From NCBI RefSeq assembly GCF_019345525.1, contig NZ_JAHKRA010000007.1, positions 62,001 to 126,000 of the forward strand: DNA of 64,000 nucleotides. The letters run 5' to 3'. This document shows, one piece after another, positions 7,765-15,663 of the stretch (within the stretch, counting starts at the first letter, position 1; every line of letters begins with the position of its first letter). The position numbers were made by a program, and so were the translations under genes. This stretch comes from Flavobacterium sp. NKUCC04_CG (lineage in GTDB: Bacteria > Bacteroidota > Bacteroidia > Flavobacteriales > Flavobacteriaceae). The notes below the pieces were generated by a model, which worked only from the letters and a program-made list of their open reading frames with translations, was not told the DNA's origin and searched no databases.

Positions 7765-9981
7765 TTAAAGGTTCAGTTCAAGTTGGTTTTTTACTAAATT
7801 AAAATAAGTGCCTTTTCTCTGAATGAGTTCGGGATGTGTGCCCTGTTCAATGATTTCTCCTTTTTCGAAAACGACAACGTTATCGGCATTTTTTACAGTA
7901 GATAATCGGTGTGCTACTATAATTACAGTCTTTCCTTTAAAGAAGGAATTGAGGTTGTTCATAATTATTTTTTCATTATGCGCATCTAAGGCACTTGTTG
8001 CCTCGTCAAAAAGAATAATGTCTGGATTTTTGTAAATGCAACGCGCAATTAAAATTCTTTGGTTTTCACCACCGCTTAAGTTGATTCCCGAGAATTTTAA
8101 ATTGGTTTGATAGCCCAAGGGAAGGTTGTTTATGGTGTCTTGAATGTTGGCCATTTTTGTAGCGTATTTTAATCGTTCTTTGTCGATGGTGTAATCCTGA
8201 TCGGATTCTGAAATATTTCTCAATATGGTGTCCGGGAAGATAAAACCGTCTTGAAGTACTGCGCCACATTTTTTCCTCCATGATACTTCGCTGATGTTTT
8301 TTAGGTTGGTAGTGCCGTAAAAAATGTCGCCCTGTTGCTGTTCATAGAATTTCAATAATAAATTGATCAAGCTGGTTTTTCCGCTGCCGCTGGTTCCGAC
8401 AATTGCCGTTATTTTTCCTGCAGGTATGAAAAGGTTGATGTTTTTCAATATATAGTTTTGACTAAGGTGGTTGTATTTAAAGGATACATCCTGAATGTGG
8501 ATGTCGTTGATTTTTTGTAGGGCATTTTCGGAAAATGTATTTTCGGTTGTCTCTGTTTTTTCTTCAAACAATTCCCCCATTCTGTCTAGGCTAATTCGAG
8601 CTTCTTTATAATCTTGAAATAGGACTACAAAACTATTTATAGGGACGGTCAATTGTCCGAGAATAAATTGTAGTGCCAACATAGTTCCCAGAGTAGCTGT
8701 TCCTTGGATTACCGCTATAGCAGATAATGCGGTTATAAAGAGATAGGTTATTTGCATCACCATGTTCCCTCCGATGATTTGTATTTGTTCCGTTCTTAAT
8801 TCTTTTTGTGAGGTGTCTAATGTTCGCGATTGGATGCTTTCCCATTCTCTTCGGCGTTTGACGTTGGAGTTGTTGAGTTTAATGTCTAAAATTCCATTGA
8901 GTATTTGCAGTATGCTGTTGCGGTTTATATGTGCTAAATCACGTCTTAAGTAACTTAGGCGAGCACGCTCTTTTACAAAAAACTGCACCCAAAGTACATA
9001 GAGTATAATACCTATGAGATACGTTATAAAAAATTTCCAATTGTAATAGAGCATAATTCCGCCAAAAACACTCACATTTATTAGAGCAAAAAAGGCGTTT
9101 AGGAAGGCGTTGGCAAGAAAATTTTCCAAGTATATTTGGTCGTCAATGCGCTGTATTAAATCACCTTGTGTTTTGGAGTTAAAAAAGGATACGGGTAAGC
9201 TCATCATCCTTTTTAACAAATCTGAAATAACCATTATCCTTACTTTTCGCGTAATAACTAGTAAATACCACCGTCTTACTACATCTAATAATACTTGTGA
9301 GAAGTAAAAGATAAATTGGCCTATGATGAGGACAATTACAAAAGTCACATTCTTTTGTGTTACCCCTTTGTCTACTAATTGCTGGGTAAAGTACGGCAGT
9401 AAAGAGGTGATAAATGTGGTTAGTAGTAGGCTGAGGAATACCTGTTTGAGTTGATTTTTGTATCTGTTTATATAGGGTCTTAGTAAGGAGAGGTTGTATT
9501 TTTTTTGCTTGTTGTTTTCCTTGATGTAGAATTCAGTTGTGGGTTCTACAACTAAAATATGCCCGTGATTTTTTTGATTGAGGTTTAAGGTCTTGTTGTA
9601 GAGCCATCCTTCTAAAAATTTATCCTTGGAGATTTTTATTCTTCCGAATGCCGGGTCGGCAAGGTATATTTTGGTTGGAGTTATTTTATACACCACTACA
9701 TAATGCCGCTGTCGCCAATGAGCTATAAAAGGTAAAGGAATGTCGTTTTTAAGGGTTGTAAAGTCAATATTTAAGGGTAGTGTCCTTAATCCGATTTCTT
9801 CTGCTGCATTTGCTATGCCCAGTAAAGAGGCACCTTGCTTGGTGAGGTAGGATTTTTGTCTAAGTTGTTGAATAGATACCTCTTTACCATAATATTTGGC
9901 AATTATTTTTAGGCAAGTTGCCCCACAGTCCATAATATCTAATTGTTTATAAAATGGAAATTTTTTAGTGAATATACTCAT
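7765..9981 (-). CDS. Peptidase-containing ABC exporter (C39 peptidase, PCAT type)
   Basis: 738 aa with three parts. Residues 1-130 are a C39 peptidase: oxyanion Gln13, catalytic Cys19 in DCGATC, His93 in RHYVVVY and Asp109 in ADPAFG. Residues about 165-445 form the transmembrane domain with about six helices. The C-terminal ATPase has Walker A GTSGSGKTS, signature LSGGENQR, Walker B IILFDEATSALD and an AHRLS switch. The C39 domain cleaves after a double-Gly motif and the transporter exports the released core. The only double-Gly precursor nearby is the one at 11774. The start overlaps the methyltransferase stop by ATGA. No HlyD-type adaptor or TolC gene accompanies it, which is unusual for export across two membranes. 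Confidence 0.93.
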   Translation of the reverse strand: MSIFTKKFPFYKQLDIMDCGATCLKIIAKYYGKEVSIQQLRQKSYLTKQGASLLGIANAAEEIGLRTLPLNIDFTTLKNDIPLPFIAHWRQRHYVVVYKITPTKIYLADPAFGRIKISKDKFLEGWLYNKTLNLNQKNHGHILVVEPTTEFYIKENNKQKKYNLSLLRPYINRYKNQLKQVFLSLLLTTFITSLLPYFTQQLVDKGVTQKNVTFVIVLIIGQFIFYFSQVLLDVVRRWYLLVITRKVRIMVISDLLKRMMSLPVSFFNSKTQGDLIQRIDDQIYLENFLANAFLNAFFALINVSVFGGIMLYYNWKFFITYLIGIILYVLWVQFFVKERARLSYLRRDLAHINRNSILQILNGILDIKLNNSNVKRRREWESIQSRTLDTSQKELRTEQIQIIGGNMVMQITYLFITALSAIAVIQGTATLGTMLALQFILGQLTVPINSFVVLFQDYKEARISLDRMGELFEEKTETTENTFSENALQKINDIHIQDVSFKYNHLSQNYILKNINLFIPAGKITAIVGTSGSGKTSLINLLLKFYEQQQGDIFYGTTNLKNISEVSWRKKCGAVLQDGFIFPDTILRNISESDQDYTIDKERLKYATKMANIQDTINNLPLGYQTNLKFSGINLSGGENQRILIARCIYKNPDIILFDEATSALDAHNEKIIMNNLNSFFKGKTVIIVAHRLSTVKNADNVVVFEKGEIIEQGTHPELIQRKGTYFNLVKNQLELNL

Positions 9982-11357
9982 GTTTCACAAGTGGATTTAG
10001 GGTTCAGTTTGATAATGTAACCTTTGTTTACAAAGTCTGTAAGCAAGAGTAAGGTGTTATTATAGGTTTCTTGGTCAAGGGCATACTCTTGTTCTAATTC
10101 ATTGAAAATCTCAGATACCGTGCGTATGCCATTGATTTTTTGTAACACATTAACGGTATCCAATGTGCATTCAAATGTTTTTAGCCGTGGCGAACTCAGA
10201 ACAACTTCTTTAATAGCTGGGGTATCATCATTATTGGGCAAGCTTGCGTTAATCTGAATTTGGATTTCTGTAGGTATCAGTAGTACATCGCTGTTTTTGA
10301 GGGTTTCCAAGGAGGATGTCTTGATTGCTTTAAAAAACCAGTTTTTGTAAATGGTTTTTTTTGCATTGATATTTAGTGTAATGTGTTCCATAAAAAGGGG
10401 GGTGTAGGATTCAATTTTATAGCCTTTAGATTTAAAGTATTCGTGTAGTTCTTGTAGGCTTAATTGGTGAATGGGGTCTGTAAAATGATAGTCTAAAGGT
10501 CCAAAGTGTATAAAGGAACCACCAGTGCTTAATACGCGGTCTATTTCGCTGAAATAATCCTGGATGGCTAGAGTGTCTGTGAAGTAGCAGGATATTATGC
10601 AGTCGACTGTATGGTTTGAAAGGGGGAGGTTTTTTACGTCGGCTACAAAATAATCAAATAAAGTTCCGGTTTTGTTTTGTAATAATTTGCGAACCAATTC
10701 TTCTTTAATAGCGATGTGCAACAAGGTGTTTGTCGGCGTTGAATAATTTTTCTTTAAATAATAAGTAAAGGAGTAAGGTTGTTTGCTTATTTTTTGTAAT
10801 AAAGCGGGCATCTCGTAAGAAAGGTCAATAGCGATGAGGTGGTTAAAGCAATCTTTTAGTTCTAAAGCAATTCTTCCCAATCCTGCTCCTAAAACTAAGG
10901 CATTGCTATGTTTAGGTGTCAGTTTGCTTTTTAAAGCGTCAACGATAATCTTGATTTCATCCTCACACTCTTTTAAACCGCTCCAGTCACGGAGTAAGTA
11001 TTCATAACTTAAGCTGTAACCTGTATGGGAATGGGAGCTTACGGCATTGATTACAGCGTCGATACGACCATGAGGGGTCAGTTGGTTTTTAAATTCATTA
11101 AACAGGGCTATTCGTCTGTCGATTTCTGCTGTAATTTCATCATTGTTTAATTTAGAAAACGTTTCTTTTTGGGTGTTTAAATCGTCAATACCTAGTTTGT
11201 ATTGAATCAATTTCTTGCTTATATAAATCTCGAAATCTTCTAAGAGCACTGGTATGCCGTCAATCTTGTGACTGAGGTGTCCGCACTTTTTACACAAAGT
11301 ATAGAGGGCGTTTATATCCGGTGAGGTCTGCTCACATTTGATGCATTTGTAAATCAT
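9978..11357 (-). CDS. SAM methyltransferase of the carnosine N-methyltransferase-like (N2227) family with PqqD-like C-terminus
   Basis: 459 aa in three parts. Residues 1-40 look like a Trm112-type zinc ribbon (C5, C8, C22, C25). Residues about 100-350 carry N2227 hallmarks: YLLRDWSG (120-127), SAM motif I LVLGAGLGRIALEL (154-167) and HFGPLDYHFTD (284-294). The family includes carnosine N-methyltransferase, which methylates a histidine imidazole nitrogen. Residues about 395-452 (TLDTVNVLQKINGIRTVSEI, then a helical LLLLTDFVNKGYII) read as a PqqD-like fold, the usual RiPP recognition element that binds leader peptides. ATGA overlaps join it to both neighbours. Inference: leader-guided methylation of the single core His of the precursor. 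The methyltransferase call is strong; the PqqD-like call is moderate. Confidence 0.85.
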   Translation of the reverse strand: MIYKCIKCEQTSPDINALYTLCKKCGHLSHKIDGIPVLLEDFEIYISKKLIQYKLGIDDLNTQKETFSKLNNDEITAEIDRRIALFNEFKNQLTPHGRIDAVINAVSSHSHTGYSLSYEYLLRDWSGLKECEDEIKIIVDALKSKLTPKHSNALVLGAGLGRIALELKDCFNHLIAIDLSYEMPALLQKISKQPYSFTYYLKKNYSTPTNTLLHIAIKEELVRKLLQNKTGTLFDYFVADVKNLPLSNHTVDCIISCYFTDTLAIQDYFSEIDRVLSTGGSFIHFGPLDYHFTDPIHQLSLQELHEYFKSKGYKIESYTPLFMEHITLNINAKKTIYKNWFFKAIKTSSLETLKNSDVLLIPTEIQIQINASLPNNDDTPAIKEVVLSSPRLKTFECTLDTVNVLQKINGIRTVSEIFNELEQEYALDQETYNNTLLLLTDFVNKGYIIKLNPKSTCET

Positions 11358-11545
11358 AATAAATGTTGTTTTTCGAGTAAAATATAAACGGTTAATAGAA
11401 AAAACAGCACCAATACAATGCTTAGATAGCCTCCTCGTTTAAACATAAACCCTTGTTTTTTGTTTAAGACTTCCAATTCAAAATAGTCGTTGTCTGGTAT
11501 TTGGTGTAAGGCAAATTCTTCGGTTGCTTTATTGTTTTTTTTCAT
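11354..11545 (-). CDS. Small single-pass membrane protein, first gene of RiPP operon
   Basis: 63 aa: a polar N-terminus of about 35 residues, then one hydrophobic helix (about 39-58, YLSIVLVLFFLLTVYILL) and a short LEKQHLL tail. It overlaps the methyltransferase start by ATGA, so it is very likely translated and part of the operon. I do not recognise a family. The layout (cytosolic head, KRGG, one helix) is like the N-terminal anchor of HlyD-type membrane-fusion proteins in other Bacteroidota C39 exporter loci. The periplasmic part is absent and no continuation follows. It could be a shrunken adaptor, an exporter subunit or a self-protection protein. No TAnnTTTG promoter is evident in the AT-rich 11546-11773 interval on this strand. 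Confidence 0.65.
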   Translation of the reverse strand: MKKNNKATEEFALHQIPDNDYFELEVLNKKQGFMFKRGGYLSIVLVLFFLLTVYILLEKQHLL

Positions 11546-11773
11546 TTTTATAGAGTGTTAAATAGTGCTGTATCAGCTATTTGTTTTTTTGTTCGTTGTC
11601 TTTTATTTGGACTAATATATTAAACATTTTACTTTTGATTATTTGTTTTAAGATTTTTTTATTCTTTTTTTACCATAATATTATAATATTTTTATAGTAA
11701 CATTTGCATTATTCATTTTAATAAGTGTTTTTATTTATATATCTTGTCACAATTAACCATAAATATTTTTATT

Positions 11774-11929
11774 ATGAAAAAACTATTTAAAAATGCTCAA
11801 CTTGAGAAGATGAGTATTGAGGCTTTAAAAGCCAAATCAGAAAACACTCAGGATGAAAATCTATTGAGTAACATTGTTGGAGGCTTGGGATTTAGTCAAG
11901 CATTATGTCACGTAGCTGAGCTAGCGTAA
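11774..11929 (+). CDS. Double-glycine RiPP precursor peptide
   Basis: 51 aa. The leader (1-37) starts MKKLFKNAQLEKMS, is charged and helical in character, and ends LLSNIVGG, a classical C39 double-Gly processing site. The predicted core is LGFSQALCHVAELA (14 aa), with one Cys, one His, one Ser and one Glu. The leader type resembles Bacteroidota 'natural product precursor' peptides. An in-frame TTG at 11744 exists upstream, but MKKLFKNAQ is the normal start of this leader type, so ATG 11774 is chosen. It is alone on the plus strand, divergent from the modification and export operon, and followed by a strong terminator. An AACATTTG box at 11699-11706 is a one-mismatch -7 candidate. Expected fate: modification on the leader, cleavage after G37, export. 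Confidence 0.85.
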   Translation: MKKLFKNAQLEKMSIEALKAKSENTQDENLLSNIVGGLGFSQALCHVAELA

Positions 11930-11969
11930 GGAGAAGCATTTTGATTTTTTAAATCAAAACTGATTCAGA

Positions 11970-12001
11970 GAAGGGACTACCAAAAAGTAGTCCCTTCTTT
12001 T
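11970..12001 (+). terminator. Rho-independent terminator of the RiPP precursor
   Basis: Perfect 11-bp stem GAAGGGACTAC / GTAGTCCCTTC, 6-nt loop, then TTTT. It lies 40 bp after the precursor stop and isolates the precursor transcript from the EamA gene. Confidence 0.9.
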
Positions 12002-12119
12002 ATGGGGTTAATCCTAGGGATAGAAGGAAGTGGATTAGGCTTTAAGGGAAGAAAGTTTTGGGTTTTAATTTGTGGCAGTTTTATTTATAAAGACAGTATA
12101 TAATCCTGTTTTATTTTGA

Positions 12120-12127
12120 TAATTTTG
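12120..12127 (+). promoter_or_regulatory. -7 promoter element upstream of the EamA transporter
   Basis: TAATTTTG matches TAnnTTTG exactly and lies 16 bp before the ATG at 12144. No clear -33 TTG was found. Confidence 0.45.
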
Positions 12128-12143
12128 CATCAAAATTTAAAGG

Positions 12144-13049
12144 ATGAATCAACCTCGTTTAGCTTTGCTTATCGGAATAGTTTGTATTTCGATTTTCCCT
12201 GTCTTAGTTCGATTAAATCTCGTTCCGAGTTTGAGTTCTGCGTTTTATCGCATGGCGATTGCTAGTGTTGTTTTAGTTCCATATGCTGTATTTACAAAAC
12301 AGTTTAAAACTTATTCGCCCAAGCTTATGGGATTGATGGTTTTATCTGGAATTATATTTGGATCGGATGTGGCGGTATGGAACATTGCCATTGTCGGTTC
12401 ATCGGCAACCCAAGCGACTTTATTGACCAATTTGGCTCCTGTTTGGGTGGGAATAGGAAGTTACTTTATCTTAAAGATAAAACCGACCACCAACTTTTGG
12501 TGGGGAACGGCATTGGCTTTAATCGGTATGGTGGTATTGGTGGGAGTAGATGTTTTTGTAGAGTTACGCTTTGATCAAGCTTTTGTTTTTGGCGTTTTGT
12601 CGGGAGTTTTCTATGCGACTTATATGTTGCTGAGCAAGCGGATACTAGAAGAAGTACCCGTAGTGACTTTTATGACCTTTAGTTTGTTGGCTTCTGCAGT
12701 ATATCTTGGAATTTGGTGTGTGATTGCAGAAGAGCCTTTGACAGGTTTTTCTAATCTCGGTTGGGGAGTGTTGCTTATTCAAGGTGTGGTATGTCAATTG
12801 TTAGCTTGGTTGTTGATCAGTTTTGCGACCAAACACATGCGGGCTACAAGAGTTTCGCTCAGCTTATTGAGTCAGGCCTTATTGGCGTCTTTATTGGCGT
12901 GGATTTTTCTTCACGAAGAAATCAATGCACAGATGATTGTAGGAGGAGTTATTGTATTAATAGGTATTGGAATCACTTTTTTTGATACCAGTGGTAGTTC
13001 TTTTGAAAAGTTTAAGAAGTATAGAAAACAACGTAATTTAAAGCTTTAA
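12144..13049 (+). CDS. EamA-family (DMT) transporter
   Basis: 301 aa, very hydrophobic, with about ten predicted membrane helices arranged as two EamA repeats. Each half has the familiar pattern of an early helix with SSAFYRMAIASVVLVPY and a later one with SSATQATLLTNLAPVWVGI. The C-terminal half ends SLLSQALLASLLAWIFLHEE, typical of drug/metabolite transporters that export amino acids or metabolites at the inner membrane. The substrate cannot be read from sequence. A short basic tail (KKYRKQR) follows the last helix. It lies downstream of the RiPP precursor but has its own -7 box and is separated by a terminator, so I treat it as independent of that system. Confidence 0.88.
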   Translation: MNQPRLALLIGIVCISIFPVLVRLNLVPSLSSAFYRMAIASVVLVPYAVFTKQFKTYSPKLMGLMVLSGIIFGSDVAVWNIAIVGSSATQATLLTNLAPVWVGIGSYFILKIKPTTNFWWGTALALIGMVVLVGVDVFVELRFDQAFVFGVLSGVFYATYMLLSKRILEEVPVVTFMTFSLLASAVYLGIWCVIAEEPLTGFSNLGWGVLLIQGVVCQLLAWLLISFATKHMRATRVSLSLLSQALLASLLAWIFLHEEINAQMIVGGVIVLIGIGITFFDTSGSSFEKFKKYRKQRNLKL

Positions 13050-13081
13050 TATCATTTGGTTTCCTTGATAAAATCCGTTTT

Positions 13082-13582
13082 CTAAAAGAAAACATCCCAG
13101 TGTTTAATAACGATCTGGAGGTATATTCCGAGAAAGATGATGCCGATGACAAATTGTATAAAGGTCGAGGTTAGGAAGCCAATAAAGGAACCTGTTGCTG
13201 CCTTAAAGGCTCTTTGGATATTTTTGGAGTCAAATAATAATTCCCCCAATAGCGCACCGACGAAAGGGCCTAGAATAAAACCAAATGGAATCGGAGCTAT
13301 TAATCCGACTACCAAGCCTATATTCGTGCCCCATATACCGTATTTGCTTCCTCCAAATCGCTTAGTGCCCTGTGCGGGTATGACGTAATCCAATAGGACT
13401 ATTAGCAGCGTAAGGACTAAGGTAAAGCCCAATATCCAATAATTAATTTCAATTGAGGGTGTTAGGTATAGTAATAAGAGCCCAAACCAACTTAAAGGCG
13501 CGCCGGGTAATAGGGGAAGAATACTTCCCAATAAACCAGCTATTATTAAAATAAAGCTGAGGCTCAATAGTATATATTCCAT
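13082..13582 (-). CDS. DUF456 family membrane protein
   Basis: 166 aa, about four to five hydrophobic segments. The N-terminal GLLGSILPLLPGAPLSWFG and the central GSKYGIWGTNIGLVVGLIA, then GPFVGALLGELL, match DUF456 proteins. These are small inner-membrane proteins of unknown function with Gly-rich (glycine-zipper-like) segments. It is divergent from the lipoprotein gene that begins at 13632 and convergent with the EamA gene, so it is a single-gene unit. No functional inference is made beyond membrane location. Confidence 0.85.
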   Translation of the reverse strand: MEYILLSLSFILIIAGLLGSILPLLPGAPLSWFGLLLLYLTPSIEINYWILGFTLVLTLLIVLLDYVIPAQGTKRFGGSKYGIWGTNIGLVVGLIAPIPFGFILGPFVGALLGELLFDSKNIQRAFKAATGSFIGFLTSTFIQFVIGIIFLGIYLQIVIKHWDVFF

Positions 13583-13631
13583 CTCTTATTTTTTTGTACT
13601 TTTGAAGAATAAAAGTACGACTTTATTATAT

Positions 13632-14111
13632 ATGAAGAAATTTTATCCCTTATACATTCTTTTTCTCTTTTTGAGTGCTTGCGGTTGGTCGGATAAAAAA
13701 ATTCCAGACGGTGATGTGCTTTTGAAAAAAGAATTAGAAAAGATAGATTGGACCCAGGTAGATAGTTATCCGAGCGTGGAACTGTGTGATACTTTATTAG
13801 ACGAAGCCCAGCGTAAACAGTGTTTTTTTGATTACTTAACAGCTCGGCTACACGAAAAATTGAAATTGGATTCCTTAACTTCTAAGCATCCGAAAATCGA
13901 TACTATCGAAGTGCGTATTACGGTATTTCCAGATTCCCATTTGGAGTTTGAACCGTATTACGTAAGTGATAGTTTAAAGTTTAGATCCCAGGAAATTGAT
14001 AGCTTATTGCAGTTGAGGCTGATGGATTTTCCGGAAATTAGTCCTGCGATTAAGCGAGGTATTCCGGTAAAAACGCAATTTATTCTTCCCTTAGTTATCA
14101 AATCGGACTAA
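13632..14111 (+). CDS. Lipoprotein of unknown function
   Basis: 159 aa from the ATG at 13632. The reading frame extends back to a TTG at 13602, but starting at MKKFYPLYILFLFLSACGW gives a clean lipoprotein signal with lipobox LSAC, so the later start is preferred. The mature part is acidic and mixed, with a CDTLLDEAQRKQC segment whose two cysteines could form a disulfide. I do not recognise a family. It ends directly against the stop codon of the convergent flippase-like gene (14112), with no intergenic DNA between them. Confidence 0.7.
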   Translation: MKKFYPLYILFLFLSACGWSDKKIPDGDVLLKKELEKIDWTQVDSYPSVELCDTLLDEAQRKQCFFDYLTARLHEKLKLDSLTSKHPKIDTIEVRITVFPDSHLEFEPYYVSDSLKFRSQEIDSLLQLRLMDFPEISPAIKRGIPVKTQFILPLVIKSD

Positions 14112-15050
14112 CTATTTTTTGAGTTTAAAACTCAAGACAAAATAACTGCCAATCAAAACGGGAATAACGATGTTGAGCAGCCAAATTAAGGCGGCCACCA
14201 AGGCAACAATCCAAGAGTTGACTCCTAATAAGTTAAAGATATAAAGGGCAATACTTCCTTTAATTGCAAACTCTAAAAACTGAAAACTAGGCAAAGACGA
14301 TGCCAGGAGGTAGATAAATGATATACTGCATAATAACTCGTAATACGGTAATTCAACACCGAAGAGGCGGTATAAAAAGATGTATTGGTGCATCAAGGCA
14401 ACATAACGCAAAAAAGAAAGGAATAAATTTTTGCGATGAATACTATAGGGTATTTTTCTTATTTCTGTAATAAGCCAACGTATAGAGTATCCTTTAATTT
14501 CTACATTTCTCAACAAATAAATTAGCAATATAGCCAAACTCAATACCCCGATAATCAGCCCAATGATTTGATCTGAGGTGATTTGGTAAATAAAGTGCAA
14601 GGAAAGTGCGCCTAGGGCACCGAAGCTAATTCCGTATATGACCTGAGTTCCGTTGCAAATGACATTTAAAAAAAGAATTTGCCCGGCATCTTTTCGGTCG
14701 AAATAAAGTACTTTAGCCGCATATTCCCCTATGCCGTTTGGTGTAAACAGACCGAGTGTGAGTGCGCTTAAAACTTGTTTGGTCGATTCTCCGAGGCTAA
14801 TTTTTTGAACAACAGCTGCTAAATTCTGCCATTTTAGAATTTCGACAAACCGATTGGTGAAAGTTAAAAGTAATACAAGCACTATCAATCCCGTGTTTTT
14901 GGGATCGCCGATTAAAGGTAGTAAAACCTTGAAATCAACTGCTTTATCATTGGATAGTTGGTGGTATATGAAATATAAAGCAAAAGCCACCACTAATATT
15001 TTAATCAGAAGTACGAGGAATTGCTTAGTTTTGTCTGATAGGAATTTCAT
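14112..15050 (-). CDS. Flippase-like / lysylphosphatidylglycerol synthase TM-region protein
   Basis: 313 aa from the ATG at 15050 (a GTG one codon earlier is possible). It has about eight membrane helices and the family pattern NRFVEILKWQNLA, then LGLFTPNGIGEYAAK, seen in UPF0104/LPG_synthase_TM proteins. Members span the inner membrane and are linked to lipid or polyprenol-linked substrate handling. No soluble aminoacyl-transferase domain is attached, so lysyl-PG synthesis is not implied. The substrate is unknown. It is convergent with the lipoprotein gene before it and divergent from ruvC. Confidence 0.82.
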   Translation of the reverse strand: MKFLSDKTKQFLVLLIKILVVAFALYFIYHQLSNDKAVDFKVLLPLIGDPKNTGLIVLVLLLTFTNRFVEILKWQNLAAVVQKISLGESTKQVLSALTLGLFTPNGIGEYAAKVLYFDRKDAGQILFLNVICNGTQVIYGISFGALGALSLHFIYQITSDQIIGLIIGVLSLAILLIYLLRNVEIKGYSIRWLITEIRKIPYSIHRKNLFLSFLRYVALMHQYIFLYRLFGVELPYYELLCSISFIYLLASSLPSFQFLEFAIKGSIALYIFNLLGVNSWIVALVAALIWLLNIVIPVLIGSYFVLSFKLKK

Positions 15051-15108
15051 CACTGCAAAGTAAACATTATTTTTTGTGAATTAGAAAACTCCTTTAAAAC
15101 TAATTACA

Positions 15109-15663
15109 TTGACTACAGAACGCATTATCTTGGGTATTGATCCCGGAACAACAATCATGGGATTTGGATTGATAAAGATTGTCAACAAAAAAATGGAGTT
15201 TATTCAATTGAATGAATTACAGCTTTCAAAGTACGACGATCATTATACCAAATTGCGTCATATTTTTGACCGTACGATAGAGTTAATCGAAACGCATCAT
15301 CCTGATGAAATTGCTATTGAAGCACCTTTTTTTGGTAAAAATGTGCAGTCTATGCTTAAATTGGGACGTGCTCAAGGTGTGGCTATGGCCGCGGGTTTGT
15401 CTCGAGATATTCCAATCACTGAATACGAACCCAAAAAGATAAAAATGGCCATTACTGGAAATGGAAATGCCAGTAAAGAACAAGTGGCAAAGATGTTACA
15501 GCAGCTTTTGAATTTGAAGGAGTTGCCGAAAAATCTAGATAGTACAGATGGTTTGGCAGCTGCGGTATGTCATTTCTTTAATTCCGGTAAAGTGACCGTC
15601 GGAAAAAATTATACGGGTTGGGACGCTTTTGTCAAACAAAATCAAGATCGAGTAAAAAAATAA
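15109..15663 (+). CDS. ruvC: Holliday junction endonuclease RuvC
   Basis: 184 aa. RuvC resolves Holliday junctions as a dimer acting with RuvAB in homologous recombination. Catalytic acidic residues are visible in ILGIDPGT (Asp10 region), IAIEAPFFGKN (Glu about 66) and LDSTDGLAAAVCH (Asp about 144-147). Length is normal, with a short basic tail. The start codon is TTG at 15109: no ATG is available, and the translation MTTERIILGIDPGT begins as RuvC proteins do. hemW starts immediately after the stop with no gap, so the two are probably cotranscribed. Confidence 0.96.
   Translation: MTTERIILGIDPGTTIMGFGLIKIVNKKMEFIQLNELQLSKYDDHYTKLRHIFDRTIELIETHHPDEIAIEAPFFGKNVQSMLKLGRAQGVAMAAGLSRDIPITEYEPKKIKMAITGNGNASKEQVAKMLQQLLNLKELPKNLDSTDGLAAAVCHFFNSGKVTVGKNYTGWDAFVKQNQDRVKK

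Noticed and set aside
11744-11773. Longer start (TTG) for the RiPP precursor
   Set aside because: The added residues are not leader-like, and MKKLFKNAQ is the normal beginning of this leader type.
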